A stretch of DNA of 64,000 bases, from the NCBI GenBank assembly GCA_036426205.1, contig CM071570.1:73312410-73376409 (forward strand), read 5' to 3'. Source of the DNA: Ascaphus truei (Eukaryota > Chordata > Amphibia > Anura > Ascaphidae). Positions 1-12,343 of the stretch are shown in pieces; position 1 is the first letter of the stretch; each line of letters opens with the position of its first letter. The position numbers and the translations under genes are program-made. Below the pieces are notes generated by a model, which was given only the letters and a program-made list of their open reading frames with translations, was not told the origin of the DNA and searched no databases.

Positions 1-491
1 TTAGGTGAAGGAGGAGCTGAGCTCGCCCTGTGGAGTGTTGGTTTTTGTCCACTCTCCATGGTGTGAGATTACATTTGATTTATTTCAAGAACTGAAGCTT
101 TAATAAGGCATCGAAGTACATGAAAGCAGGACATTATAACATGGTGACCCTGGTACTTGGGTCTTCGCCTATTCAATGCTATGAATCTTCTTTCCTGTAC
201 TGTAGAAACGTTCCATTCCGTTCAAAGGAATGGGACTAACCTCTTCTCCAGCATGAGGAAGAGACTTTATGCAGATTAAATAATGCTAAGCGTTGTCTCA
301 CTATACTGTATGTAGTAATCCATTTATTCTAATGCCATTTTTTGTGCACAATGAAAACAAACTGTGCATTGGTGGACTCTGGAGTAATTGTGTTGGTGAC
401 TGTACATAGACTAGTTCCATTTCAGAAATGCAGGGTTAGAACTTTTACTTTGGCTAAAACGTGGGTTCCTCTCTCTCCTTCCTTCTGTAAG

Positions 492-683
492 GCCAATCCT
501 CATAATTACGATGCCTGGTTTGATTACTTGCGCTTGGTGGAAAGTGACACTGATCCCGACACAGTGCGGGAAATTTATGAACGAGCTATTGCCAATGTTC
601 CACCCACGAAGGAGAAGAGACATTGGAAGCGATACATTTATCTCTGGATTAACTACGCCTTGTATGAAGAGCTAGAGGCAAAG
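492..683 (+). CDS. CRNKL1: CRNKL1 exon a (HAT repeats)
   Basis: This exon encodes 64 residues starting [17 protein letters not shown] and ending ALYEELEAK. The acceptor is a pyrimidine tract followed by AAG before 492, and the donor is GTATAG. It holds one full HAT repeat and part of the next. Confidence 0.93.
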
Positions 684-3600
684 GTATAGTAAATGGAGCA
701 ATACATTGTGGTGGTTCATCAACAAGTGTATCTTCTTTCAAGTCCATAGCATTGTGTTTATTGTCACTTTGCTCATCAGATCACCAGCACCTAGCACTGG
801 CATGAAAAGAACATGTCCTCACTACACCGTTTTTGTTTAGTACTTGGGGAAGATGCTCTTTTATTCACCTCTTATATAAAAATGTTAAGGAGACGGCAAT
901 CCAAACAACAAAATAAAAACTTGTATATGCACTTAACACCACAGGACAATAAGGTGAAACAATGACGGTTGGCACGCACTCTGAATCTAAAAGAGAAAAA
1001 TGTGATTTAATCTATTGAGATCCGCTTTCATTTCTAACCTGTGACCTCAAACTAGAATTTATATATACCCGATGAGTGCCTATCACTTTATTTTTATTTT
1101 TTATACCTGGTTTAAAACGGTTTCTAGAAATATATCTAAGGCTGCCTCTTTCACCTGTTCAGTGCTGCAATATAAATCTGAAACACTTTGCTGTGTGTTC
1201 TGCCTCACCAAGCTGGGAAACTTATTAAAGCTGCAGTTCAGTCAATATCCTGCATGTGTGTTTTTTTTAATAAATCAGTTTTGTAGTAATAAAAAATACT
1301 TTTAGCATTTTCTGTTTTTAAAAAAACAACTTTGAAAGACCAATTTTCTTGTTTTCTATTTTAACAGCCATTTGCTAAGGCACTGCCCCTTCATGCCCTG
1401 TCACAAGCCCTGGCACACCCCTTTGTCAGCCCTGGCACACCCCTTTGTCAGCCCTGCCCTCCCTCTAGCACATGTCAGTGCAGGATTGCTCATGAATATT
1501 CATGAGCTTCCACTGACAGACAAGCAGAATATAAACAGATCCCTTCACTAATTATGTCACCAAATTTCGACCTATCAATACATGGAGAACGAATTGACCT
1601 GCAGCTATACAGTTCTTTAGGTAATTAGAGATTGCACACATAAAACTATTGAAGTAAAAAAATAAATAAAAAAACAAAAACAAAAAAAAGACTGAACTGC
1701 AGCTTTAAAGGATCAGTCTTCCTGTTAGTCCTTCCCCAGTGATCTGCAGCTCTTGGCCTTCGTCCTGGTCCAGGAGATATTTACTTTTCTTATCCTAGCG
1801 TTTATGGATGGTAAACATTGCTCCTGGACACAGTGTTGACAAGCCAGTGAATAATGGAAGCCATTCTATTGCATGAAGGCATCCCCTTTATTCATGGGCT
1901 CACGAGCTTGTTGTGGTTTGACATGGTAAATATAGTTCCCTGCTTGCTTTTTATAGTGCTCTTTTTCCAAGTATGATTAGGCATGGGTAATAACTTTGCA
2001 AGAGTGTTATATCCAGTCTCTTTTACAGGATCCAGACAGGACCAGACAGGTGTACCAAGCATGCTTAGAACTAATCCCTCATAAAAAGGTAAGGAACCGC
2101 TCATTGTTTTTATTCATATTTATTCAGCAGCAATCAAACCCCCCCCCCCCACCCCCTTCCACGAAGCCTATAAGAGTTTAACTCCTATGTTTTTTGGGGT
2201 TTTTAAAAAAAATGGTTTTTATAGTGTTGTAAACATTTCTTCATCTTTAGCATCTCAGCACTGTTCATTACCCAGAATCCCTGACTCAGTGGAAGCACTG
2301 CATGCTGAGAGAGGCCTCGGATATAGTAGTAACGCATTGTGCCGCGTGCGCTTGCTGCAGCAGCGATCCGTGTCATGGGGATCTGGAGGAGAAGACGTGA
2401 CAGGAAGTCTTGTCAGAGGTGTACCCGTGATGTCAAGTGAGCGGTTTGCCCTCATTGGCTGAACCGCTCATGTGACCCGGCCACCGCCGGACAAAATCAA
2501 ATCATTTTGTTGCGCGTAAAATCGGGCGCGCTTTGTCTGCCCTCACTGAGGTACGGCCTTTTGTGCGCGCTGTCGCACGGACTATGGACGGGGCCAGTTA
2601 GTGGTGAAAAGCATGGTTGCCATCCTGTCTGAGACGTGAATGTGCTCAAAAGTGGTATTTTTGCTGGACACTGTATGGGAGAGGGGTTTTGTCACTTTTT
2701 TACTCACAATAACTTTCTATGTGTCTGGATGTTACAATGGTAACCTTTAGTCCGCATTGGGCTCTGGGAAGTACTTCATTTTAACCTCCTGAAAACGACA
2801 TTTCAAACACTTACATCTCCTTAACAAAGCCTCAGATTAAAAAAAAAACTGCTTTGAAAAGGGCAAGAAGAGGCCTTTTTTTAAAGTAAGTAAAAATACA
2901 ATGTCAAATATAGCTATCAGGGCGGCTGCTTTAAACAATAAATACTGCTAGCATGAAATTAAACTAGTAGTATTCTGCCTGCCCAAATATGTGACAGGTT
3001 GTGTCTGTACTTCCTAATTCCCTTCATGTACAATATTCTCCGGAATATAGAGGTACAAAACCCTGTCCCTTACAGTCGCAGATAACTCCGATTTGTAGCA
3101 CATACCCACCTGTACATATTTATTTTCAGTGACGCTTACATTACATTTGGGATAGTCTACATATGGTTTTGTAATATTAAATACATTGCCTTGTGGGGAC
3201 AGAAACAAATTGGAAATAAGATTATAAATAGCAACATTTACTCAAAAATAAGTATCAGTGTGTATTTTCAGCTACGAATATATGCTGGTTGACAAACTAT
3301 CTGCTCCAGATTTTAGCATCACACTGCCACATTGGTCATTATATTGGTGTTCCTTAATGCAGTTTATTTTGCATTACTTTTGTGCTTCTTTAATACTACT
3401 GTTTGTGTTTTTTCATCTGGGGCTTGGAGGTGAATTATTTTACCAGCACCCTTCATTGTGATGATAATTTGTCATCTTTGAGGGGGGTCACTTGATATTC
3501 CTGCGGCGTCTGGGTTTTTACATCCCTTACGATGAGATTTTGCCCAGTAAAAGCTACACTGCAATGGATGAGCGCTAGGAATACAGTACTATTCAAAGCC

Positions 3601-6600
3601 TGTCTGCTCATCTGGAGTCGCATGATCAACCTGTTAAAGAAGCAAAACATGTAAACTCTAATATATGGTTTTTTTTAATATATACTGTAGTATTATATGA
3701 TGATACTGCATTTATTATCATCCAACTCTTAATGCCATTTTAATGCGTTTTAAAGCATCCTTTGATTTCTATAGCAGACTTCCCAAGCAGTGCACGATTT
3801 TTGCAACACTTTCCTATTTGTGTTCATTTGTTGCAAATATTTCCAGCAGTTTGAGCTGCAAATTGTAACAATAAATAGTTACTTTAGTAAAATAAGGTTA
3901 CATTGCAGCTGCTGAGTTGCACTGACTGGAGCAGCAATTATGTTAGTCACACAATCAGGATTCTTACAGTTATAGAACAGGGTCACCAATCCATTGCCAG
4001 TTTAGGTACGAATGTAGAATTATACATTGTCACATGCTTTACATATTCAAATAAGAAAGAGCGAAAAAAGGGGGGGGGGACATAGTATTGCTGCTTTAAT
4101 ATAAAGACATGCATTATTTAACGTGCACTGGTCAAGAAAGTGGTGCTTTTAATTTTGAAAGTGTTCTCCTAACTCACTACTCGGGGATATGTTAAAAATC
4201 CTGTCTGGTTTGCATGCTCTGAGTAATTTACGTTTGATACCCCTATTCTACACCACACAAAGTGAACCTGCTGCCCTATAGTTTCACGCAAAGGTTTCTG
4301 CATCAGTCCAGTATGTTTAGAAAGTATCAAGCCTTTTCAAGCCAACTTAGAATACAATCGTAATGCTAATGTTTGTATTGTGCCTACGTATGTGTTAGAA
4401 AGGACATCAGCCATTCCGATAACCATTCGTAACCGTCACAGTTCTTGTAATAGCAATTGCACACCACAAAATAATAACCAAAGTAAAGAACTCAAATGTG
4501 CTCATTTTCATCCAAGTGAAGTAGGTGTATTTTATTCCAGGCATCATGTGGACCTTCCTTGCCTTTATCCTCCAGCAGAGGGTAGTGTCCCCCCACTGAA
4601 TCTTAAGTTAAATTATTCCAAAACATTGCTGGCTTGTTCCACAGAACAGTAGTTTATCAAGTAGAAAGTATGCAGACTAGGCAGCACTTCCCAAATGAAA
4701 TGTGGGAATGGTGGGTGCACAGGGAGCAGTGGAGAGACCCCCAGTGTCCCCCTGGAACAATGTAGAATATAATTAGTGTTCCCAGCACTCCAAAAGAAAA
4801 CTATGACGCGTTTTCCATGTGTAAAAAATGCACAATGTGTATTGAAATAAGACAGTAACAGCGCAACCTACTGCAAAAGGCAATACAGGTGTAACCTGAA
4901 GGAAGGGGGAGGGGAAAGGTGATCACACAGACAGGGTGAGGAGGTGAAATTAACCAACAAATGGGGTGGGGAATATGCAGGATGATGTGAAGGGCAACGT
5001 TAACGTTTCGGGGTCAACAGCCCCTTCTGATAGCCCTTTCCCACAGTCCCCCAAACCAGAGGGACTATGGTACTTCCCAGCACCCTCGCTTCCAATACCT
5101 CCCTCTCAGTAAAAACAATGAGCGACACAACAGTGCTCACAGTTTACCAAGAACGGGAACACTAATTATATTGTAGTAGTTTATTAAGTAGCATGGGGCA
5201 TAATATATTTCTAATGTTGCAATCAAAATGATGTGCCTCTATGAGGCTATCCTTAGAGCGGGCGGGCAGATGCACTGGCACTCGTGATGCGCAAGGACAC
5301 AAATACATTTGTTTCCTCACGTGACAGCCAATGAGGGCGAACCAGCACCGTGACGTCACGACACTCCCCCTCGTCGTGTCCAATTAGAGGGCACAAATCG
5401 GTCAAGTTTAGAGCAAGCGTGAAGCCACTAGTATGGTCGAGCACGCATGCAACCACCATGGACCTGGCCTAAGATTCATGTGACTATTTGACCACAAGCA
5501 AGTGAGGGTGCTGAAAAAAACCAGGACCCATTCCGCATTCTCATAAAGCACATTGTAGTAAAGGATATAAGCTGTAATTTGTGCCAGCATCATGGTCACC
5601 AGTGTGCCTTTTGTTGGTTACATTTGGGATTTGTTGCATGGCTGCTGTTGTCTCCGCTCTGTTACCTGTGTCTGCCATTTTCTGTGATCCATTTCCATGA
5701 CCTATAATGTTTTCATTGGGACTTCTCATGGAGTCCAATATGTCCTTACCTCTTCTAGAACCTCTGTTTTTAACTACGTAAAATATCAGAGGCGTCACTA
5801 TTTCACGTTTTCTAGCTGGTATCATACTAATTGTTTGCCTTTTTGTTTTCCAGTTTACCTTTGCAAAAATGTGGTTGCTGTATGCACAGTTTGAAATAAG
5901 GCAAAAGAATCTTGTGTTTGCTCGAAGGGCTCTGGTAAGTTCAGTTGATGGCCTCAGGTTAAAGGGGCAGTCCCATCTAAGACCAAAGTAAACTAATGGC
6001 AGTGACCTGAGTAAGTGTAGATGATTGGCACCTTTAAAAAGACAAATCCACTAAGTATTTCTAAATATTTTTTAAAGCGTTTTAATGTCTCCATTGTCCT
6101 TAAATGTTTTGGAGCGTTTGCCTAATATCTTATGTGATAATGCTGTTCATGATCTGTGCGCGGGCCAATTGGTAAATTAAAATTTATGTTTTGTGTAAAT
6201 TGTGACAAAGGAAGGAGAAGAAAGTACCAGATAAGATTATAATTACACAGACATAAAGAAAACAATTTCACTTTTCTTGTGAAACAGATGTACAAAACCT
6301 TGCCTAGAAAATAAATTATATGTGTCTCCCTTTGTGGGACTGTCTATTTAAATATTTATTAAATTAGATGAAATGCATAGCTACCTCTCCAAACCAATCT
6401 GACCCTGTATGAAACATTATACAGGTAGTCCTCGCTATCCAAAGTTTCACTTTACAACGAATGGCATATCCAGCTCTTTACAGTGCAACCCTATGGGTCG
6501 TAATCTGACGCCTGAATGCGTTATCCGACACTCACCGCCACTGATTAACATAGGACTCACTTTACAACGGTTTCACTATCTATCGCATTATGTAGCTACA

Positions 6601-9600
6601 TGGCTTATCGTTATTTGTGACCTCGGGTATTCAATACAAATCTCCCTGTTCATAAGAATATACAGGTATTTTTTAAGGTGCCATAAAATGTGATGTCATG
6701 ATCCTGTTCCACCTGATGTTTTGAACCGTGTTCTTTTCAATGAAAAAGATGTCGCTAAACATACTCCTCAATCTATTTGAATCTTGTCTTCTCGCAAGCA
6801 AACGTTCCGTGGGAAAGACCTTGCATAGAGATCCTTCACTTTTCTCCTCATGTCTATCGTTACTAATAAATATTTATCTTCGGCAAAATATCATGGGTGG
6901 AATTCCCTATATATACAAATATATTTCAGACTAGTAAATCTCTTCCCGATCGTGAGCACATGGACAAGCAGTTAGGTTGGTTGCTGTAATAATTAAAGTT
7001 ACCCTGGCTAGATCACGAGAAGTATTTACTGAAAGAGAAAACGGGACGTTTGTGTTAGGTGAATTTATTGAACTACCCGTTGTTGTTTCTTTCCCCCGAC
7101 TACATAGGGCACTTCGATTGGTAAAAGCCCAAAACACAAGTTGTTTAAAGGTTACATTGAATTGGAGCTGCAGCTGCGAGAATTTGACCGATGCCGGAAG
7201 CTGTATGAAAAGTTTCTCGAGTTTGCCCCGGAAAACTGCACCACATGGATTAAGTTTGCAGAGTTGGAGACCATCCTGGGAGACGTTGATCGAGCTCGCG
7301 CAGTGTATGAGCTGGCCATTGGACAGCCACGGCTAGACATGCCCGAGGTAAGGACTACACCTGAGATAGGCTACTCTGAGGAGCCAGACAGACCACGCTA
7401 TCAGATGCACTCATTTTTTGGGGTGGTAGAATATTAATTAATATGTAATACGCTTTCTTTAAATACATACAATAACGTGTCTCTTCCTGATGAAATTTTT
7501 TAGGTTGGTCAAATGTAGGATACATCCGATTTATAAGTCCCCGCTTTCATTTGTGCACATATTGAAAGTGGATGCTTATTAATCACAAGCAATGAAGGCA
7601 GTTAGTCAACATGGGAGTTTTTTCAATATTTTTCTATGCCGATTACTTTGGTGGGAATACACAGATCTCGCTTTTACATGAAGTAATTTTTACAAAGGGT
7701 AACTTTATACGCGTGGAAAGTTTCCAAGTAATGTCATTATACAGATGTATATTTTGTAGTTGGGTTACATTTTTTTAAATATGCAATGGTCTGGTGCTGT
7801 TTAGAAAAAACACTGGGTCAGCTGGATCAGTATAGAGATGTCCCTTTTCCTGATGGTACCAGAATTTCCTTTCATGCCTTTCTGTGCCATTTCCCGTTTG
7901 CAGGTACTTTGGAAATCCTACATTGATTTTGAAATAGAACAAGAAGACTATGACAAAACTAGAAATCTGTACAGAAGGCTTCTGCAGCGAACGCAGCATG
8001 TCAAGGTATTTCATTTTGCTAACTGGAGGACATTACTTTTATGTTTTAAAATGCATCGTGAGGGTTTTCTTTGTACAGCATTTTCCTTGTTAAGCGTTAT
8101 ACCTGGAACCTATTTCCAAACTATGGATTGCAGACCCATTACACAAAGCGAGTGTGTTTATATTTGTGATCACAAACCATGATACACAATGATGTACATA
8201 TACAGTTACAGGCATAGGAAATTCTTGCTTGTGTTGGCCAAAATGACAAAGCGCTGTCCCTGAGGTCACATCACTGATTGTGAGGGGGAGAAAAATATCT
8301 GGTTTCTAAGGTGGGAGGTTTGTTAAAATAAATGATTAAATGGTACTTCCACTTTAAACGTACAATTACTGTCTGATTACCACTTTATTTTGTATTTGGA
8401 TTGTGCTATCTTAGCATATCTGAATTTTATACTATGGTACCACATGTGGCTATCCTGTCTCTTCCTGTCTCTTCTTGGCACGCCTTGGCTTTAGGAAAGC
8501 CAGGTAAAGATGCAATGGCGAGTTACTCCACCTACAGCTCTGTAGAACACAGTAGTTTTGTTTTGAACCATAGTAAATCATGAGACTTGAATACCTGTGG
8601 ATAATGATTAGTTTGCGCTGTACCTGGCCACTTATCATGAACATAGCAAAGCAAGTTGCATTCGATGGAATTGATGAGTTATATACGAACTACTCTAACA
8701 TATGTAAATATATTTATTATTAATTATAGAGGGAAATCTGGGATTGTGGCTTTTGAATAAAGCGTTGTGGTGCCTTTTTGTTTTACACAAGTAATTCATG
8801 CTGCCCAGTATAAGCCTGGGCCTGTCCCCTCACAGTAGTCAGATGGAGTTCTAATTTCTGTTTTTCCAAGCAGGCAAATGAATGTATTGCAGTGTATTTG
8901 ATGAACTTAAGTTTGACATATACATTTTAAGAGCACACCATTTCTTTTATTCTTAATAAACAGTTGTATATTCATACAAAACAATTGTATAGTTCAGAAA
9001 CCTCCAAGTGTGCGAGAAATCTCCCAAACAACCAAAATATCAGGATTGCTAATTTCCAAAGATCAAGATCTAATTTTAATAAATCGTGTCTCATTGGAAC
9101 CGCAAAGCACAAGTTAGTTAAGTAAAGCCCTGTACTTGTTTATCCCATGTAGACCAACAGCTTTTCTCTGCCCTCCTTTCTCAGGTCTGGATAAGTTTAG
9201 CACAGTTCGAGCTGACCACGGGAGCGGAAGATACGTTGTCTAAATGCAGACAGATCTACGAGGAAGCGAATAAGACTTTAAGAAACTGCGAGGAGAAGGA
9301 AGAAAGGCTCATGCTGCTGGAATCCTGGCGACACTATGAGGATGAATTTGGGACAGAGGTCAACCAAGAGAGAGTGGCTGATCTCATGCCAGAGAAAGTC
9401 AAGAAGAGAAGAAAGCTTCAAGCAGAAGATGGGGTAAGAGCCATTTCTCTGTATGTTGGATGTGTTTGTATATACATTTGGTATACGCAAAGTGATGTTC
9501 ATCTCCTGGTTTACAGTTGTGATTTGTCTTCTACCTGATTATTTACTGCCATAATGATGTTCACTTTTCGAAGATTACATGTGAATGATTGTAACGTTGC

Positions 9601-10233
9601 TTTTAGCTCACTTACAGCATGCGTTCTGATTGTTTTTCTACATGTTTGCAATTTTCCAACTCTATCTGTCCATGAAATGTCTGTGAATTGACTGCATAAC
9701 CCTGTTTTTTTAATGTAACCATGTATTTTTATAACTATGCCCAGGACATACTTGAAAACGAGAGGTAACTCTCAATGTATTACTTCCTGGTAAAACATTT
9801 TTATAAATAAACATAATTGATACCCTTGTCATACATTAGATCCTTTTTAATGGGACAGGGTATACCCCTGTTTACATTCCCACTGTGGTGGACAAAATGG
9901 CCTCCTCAGTCACTTTCAAAAACGGTCTCAAATATTTATAGTTGGCAATTAGTGTTAGATATAACTTACATTATTTTTATATAAAGATGTGGGTGACAAT
10001 GATAGCTAGGCGAAGTAGTGCTGTTTGTAACCACCTGTGCACCTTTTTCTTTCCAGTCCGATGCTGGGTGGGAGGAATACTATGACTACATCTTTCCTGA
10101 AGATGCAGCCAATCAGCCCAATCTCAAATTGCTTGCTATGGCCAAACTCTGGAAGAAACAGCAGGAAAGTGATGATCCCGAGCAAGATCCCGAACAAGAT
10201 CCTGATAAAGACATTGATGAGAGTGTTTCCTGA
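492..10233 (+). CDS. CRNKL1: Crooked neck-like protein 1, C-terminal half (7 exons; 5' part outside window)
   Basis: The spliced CDS is 492-683, 2029-2088, 5854-5934, 7108-7347, 7904-8005, 9185-9433 and 10057-10233. Every junction is GT-AG and every exon is a whole number of codons, giving 366 residues plus TGA. The protein is a run of HAT (half-a-TPR) helical repeats with the typical W..Y..FE and R.IYERA patterns, for example [13 protein letters not shown] and [11 protein letters not shown]. It closely resembles vertebrate CRNKL1 (Clf1/Syf3 in yeast), a nuclear scaffold of the Prp19-associated spliceosome core needed for splicing. The vertebrate protein is roughly 690-850 residues, so this is about the C-terminal half; no upstream exon is recognisable in bases 1-490. 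The C-terminus is acidic with a short DPEQ duplication. No frameshift or internal stop is seen. Its 3' end faces RIN2 across a transposon-rich gap. Identity is confident; exact exon edges were chosen by frame continuity and splice consensus. Confidence 0.96.
1473..1518. repeat. Short hairpin with perfect 20-bp palindrome
   Basis: GCTCATGAATATTCATGAGC (1488-1507) is a perfect palindrome, enclosed by TGTCAGTG (1473-1480) and CACTGACA (1511-1518). Just upstream, about 22 bases (AGCCCTGGCACACCCCTTTG) occur twice in tandem (1405-1448). It is probably the end of an old transposon. Confidence 0.6.
2029..2088 (+). CDS. CRNKL1: CRNKL1 exon b
   Basis: A 20-residue exon ([20 protein letters not shown]) with acceptor TTTTACAG and donor GTAAGG. 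It is too short to stand out as an open reading frame on its own and is recognised by continuity with exon a and by family similarity. Confidence 0.94.
2313..2595. mobile_element. PIF/Harbinger-like MITE (degraded)
   Basis: Ends GGCCTCGGATATAGT and (inverted) GGCCCCGTCCATAGT resemble those of the other GC-rich elements in the window. The core has the shared GCCCTCATTGGCTGAAC, CCGCTCATGTGAC string. No clear target duplication. Confidence 0.55.
3783..4102 (+). repeat. Unclassified dispersed repeat, copy 1
   Basis: Contains GCAACACTTTCCT, GAGTTGCACTGACTG, TTAGTCACACAATCAGGATT and TAGTATTGCTGCTTTAA. Four more copies lie at 10.8, 45.0, 48.3 and 53.2 kb. No protein coding and no clear terminal repeats. 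Confidence 0.7.
4767..5171. repeat. Dispersed element with inverted ends
   Basis: ATATAATTAGTGTTCCC at 4767-4783 recurs inverted at 5155-5171 (GGGAACACTAATTATAT). The interior, read on the minus strand, holds a degenerate hammerhead-like motif. The superfamily is not recognised. Confidence 0.5.
4991..5040 (-). ncRNA. Degenerate hammerhead-like motif
   Basis: Read on the minus strand: TATCAGAAG, stem GGGG (5024-5021) with CCCC (5013-5010), GAAA (5009-5006), then ACGTTAACGTT, a longer self-complementary stem III. The CUGA core is not preserved. It lies inside the element with inverted ends at 4767-5171. Confidence 0.35.
5245..5469. mobile_element. PIF/Harbinger-like MITE
   Basis: Flanked by TGA/TAA, with ends GGCTATCC and (inverted) GGCCAGGTCCATGG. 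The core in inverted orientation reads TGACGTCA, then GGTTCGCCCTCATTGGC, then CACGTGA, as in the sister elements. Confidence 0.6.
5854..5934 (+). CDS. CRNKL1: CRNKL1 exon c
   Basis: A 27-residue exon reading [19 protein letters not shown] and then LVFARRAL. The acceptor is TTTTCCAG and the donor GTAAGT. It forms one HAT repeat (W, Y, FE, A, AR). Confidence 0.95.
6422..6600 (+). mobile_element. Partial TA-flanked MITE related to 56068-56513
   Basis: Begins TA then CAGGTAGTCCTCGCTATCC and contains TTTACAACGAATGG and GCGTTATCCGACAC as in the fuller copy. The right end is not recognisable. It lies in a CRNKL1 intron. Confidence 0.55.
7108..7347 (+). CDS. CRNKL1: CRNKL1 exon d
   Basis: An 80-residue exon beginning [20 protein letters not shown] and ending PRLDMPE. 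It carries two HAT repeats, including [20 protein letters not shown] and [16 protein letters not shown]. The acceptor is ACTACATAG and the donor GTAAGG. Confidence 0.95.
7904..8005 (+). CDS. CRNKL1: CRNKL1 exon e
   Basis: A 34-residue exon ([20 protein letters not shown] then [14 protein letters not shown]). The acceptor is GTTTGCAG and the donor GTATTT. Confidence 0.95.
9185..9433 (+). CDS. CRNKL1: CRNKL1 exon f
   Basis: An 83-residue exon from [16 protein letters not shown] through [13 protein letters not shown]. The acceptor is CTTTCTCAG and the donor GTAAGA. It holds the last HAT repeat and a basic KVKKRRK stretch that could act as a nuclear localisation signal (inference). Confidence 0.95.
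9700..9815 (+). repeat. Dispersed repeat fragment (GAGAGGTAACTCTCAATG)
   Basis: ACGAGAGGTAACTCTCAATG and TTACTTCCTGGTAAAACA recur inverted at 35080-35140, and a related piece lies at 37028-37070. Probably the 3' end of an old retroelement (inference). Confidence 0.45.
10057..10233 (+). CDS. CRNKL1: CRNKL1 last coding exon and stop
   Basis: It encodes [20 protein letters not shown] through an acidic tail ending DIDESVS, then TGA at 10231-10233. The acceptor is TTTCCAG. The tail has an in-frame tandem of DPEQ, so its length may vary between species. Confidence 0.95.
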   Translation, partial: SDAGWEEYYDYIFPEDAANQPNLKLLAMAKLWKKQQESDDPEQDPEQDPDKDIDESVS

Positions 10234-10375
10234 TCTGGCTTTTTGTAGACTTGCCCTGCTTATTTTTCCCTGGGGTTTTTTTTTTTTCTCTCTCTAATGT
10301 GCTTTTTGCTTCCTTGTATATAATGCCATCATGGACTCATTCGCTATTCAAAGCTAGAGATCCTTTTTTTATGAA

Positions 10376-10381
10376 AATAAA
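10376..10381 (+). terminator. CRNKL1: CRNKL1 polyadenylation signal AATAAA
   Basis: A canonical AATAAA lies about 143 bases after the CRNKL1 stop, followed by a T/G-rich stretch (TTGTCTCTGTTTACT). This implies a short 3' UTR. Confidence 0.75.
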
Positions 10382-10506
10382 CCTGTTGCAAAATTTGTCT
10401 CTGTTTACTAGTAGTATCATTTTATAAGGATCTACAATTGACTGAATTTTTGTCTTGAGCTTGAACTAAAACGTATGGGGAGAAAGCAGCAAAATGTGAA
10501 ATCTGA

Positions 10507-10738
10507 GGCTGGGACCATGGTGCCTTCGCCCGTGCGGAGGCTGGTCAGTGAGCGGGCGCTTACCTGGCCGTGGGGGGCGTGCGTAGAGGCGTCACGGAGC
10601 TGGTTCACCCTCATTGGGCGAACCGCTCACGTGACCGGCCTTTTGCGCCAAGAAATCAGTTTGAACTGATTTCTTGCGAACACTGTTCGCTCAGCGTGCG
10701 GTTGCCTCCGCACGGTCTGCGGTACCATGGCCCCAGCC
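10507..10738. mobile_element. PIF/Harbinger-like MITE (232 bp)
   Basis: Terminal inverted repeats GGCTGGGACCATGGT and (inverted) GGCTGGGGCCATGGT. The core CTGGTTCACCCTCATTGGGC is followed by CGCTCACGTGACCGG. It lies just downstream of the CRNKL1 poly(A) signal. Confidence 0.7.
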
Positions 10739-10830
10739 TTGTTTTTAAAACAAGCACAAAAATCAGTTCTGTAATCATAATAGTGATTTGTGTTGTATTT
10801 GAACTCTTATATTAACTTATAATAACTCAA

Positions 10831-11117
10831 GATATTTGCAACACTTTCCTGTTTGTGATAATTTATTGCCAGTTTTCCCCCCGCAGTTTGAGCTGTGAAC
10901 TGTAACAATAGATCATGTTACGTAGTAATATAAGGATACATTGTAGCTGTTGAGTTGCACTGACTGAAGCAGCCATTACGTTAGTCACACAATCAGGATT
11001 TTGACATTTTTTATAACAGGAGCACCAAACGATTGCGAGCTTGGGTACATTATTACGTGCTTTACGTATACAAATAAAAAAAAGAGTTGGAAAGTAGTAT
11101 TGCTGTTTTAATAACGC
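10831..11117 (+). repeat. Unclassified dispersed repeat, copy 2
   Basis: Same landmarks as at 3783-4102 (TTGCAACACTTTCCTGTTTG, TTAGTCACACAATCAGGATT, CACCAAACGATTGC, AGTAGTATTGCTGTTTTAA). It follows the Harbinger MITE at 10507. Confidence 0.7.
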
Positions 11118-11310
11118 TCACTGGGATATCTTGTCTTTGCAATGTACAGCAGCTTTCATTCACCGAGACCCTTGATTAGAGCGAAACCTTCAGGGCATGT
11201 CCGGAAGGAGTTAATTATAATATGAAAGGATGAGTCATTTTAGAAAGCAACAAAAATGACTCGTCAAAATGAGTTTTCAATAAAGGTGCCTAATGGTGTC
11301 TAGAATATTA

Positions 11311-11642
11311 CAGGCATACCCCACATTAACGTACGCAATGGGACCGGAGCATGTATGTACAGCGAAAATATACTTAAAGTGAAGCACTACCTTTTCCCCA
11401 CTTATCGATGCATGTACTGTACTGCAATCGTCATAAACGTGCATAACTGATGTAAATAACGCATTTGTAACAGGCTCTATAGTCTCCACCCTTGAGCACA
11501 GCTTCGGTACAGGTAGGGAGCCGGTATTGCTGTTCAGGACGTGCTGACAGGCGCACGCGTGAGCTGCTGTTTGCCTATTGGGCGATATGTCCTTACTCGC
11601 GAGTGTACTTAAAGTGAGTGTCCTTAAACCGGGGTATGCCTG
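11311..11642. mobile_element. Tc1/mariner-type MITE, copy 1
   Basis: TA duplication at 11309-11310 and 11643-11644. Terminal inverted repeat CAGGCATACCCC, with AAGTACACTCGCGAGTAAG-type sequence near the right end. It is nearly identical to the copy at 43263. Confidence 0.85.
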
Positions 11643-12343
11643 TATAGAGGTTCACAGCCATGTCAAGAATTAAACGTTTTTTATACCTAAAAGCAAGTGT
11701 TCTAGTCGCCAAACATGTTACGTAATGTATGTGAAGGAGAGGCAGGGAAGAGAAAAATTGAGCCCTCATACTGGTACTGATCAGCAACTTCCTCTGTAGA
11801 CTTCAAACATGAACTTGCTATTAACTACAAGTCTTGCGCACCACTGGCACTATTTTGTGTCTGTGTGTCTTTTCCATACTTCACCTGAGTGCGTTCTATT
11901 TTTTGGTCTTTGGATGTGTGTAAATAAAGTACTGTTATTTTGGGTGTGTAAATAATAATAAAAAGTAATAAAAATGTACTAAATGACCCCCCTAGCACCA
12001 TTATCACACTTCCAACTACGGCTGTCCTGAAAATGCTTGGTATAGGGGAGAAGCTGCCCCAGATTCTGCATTAAACTCTGTGATCTGTAAGTAGGTTTCT
12101 GGAGGTTAATGATATGAGTGAAGTTGGAACAAGTAAAATCAAATATGAGGGTAACATTTGTGGGATATTTATTTTCATGCAAATTGGGATTGCCACACAA
12201 GTATGAATTTATAAAGTATTTAAAAAGGTTAATAAACACAGAATGTCACAAATAATCAGTAGGTGTAATTGCAATCTATTAAACAATGGCATCTGGTGGT
12301 GGTCACCTATTGTCACGAATAAAAAGCTGTCCAATACCTGTAA

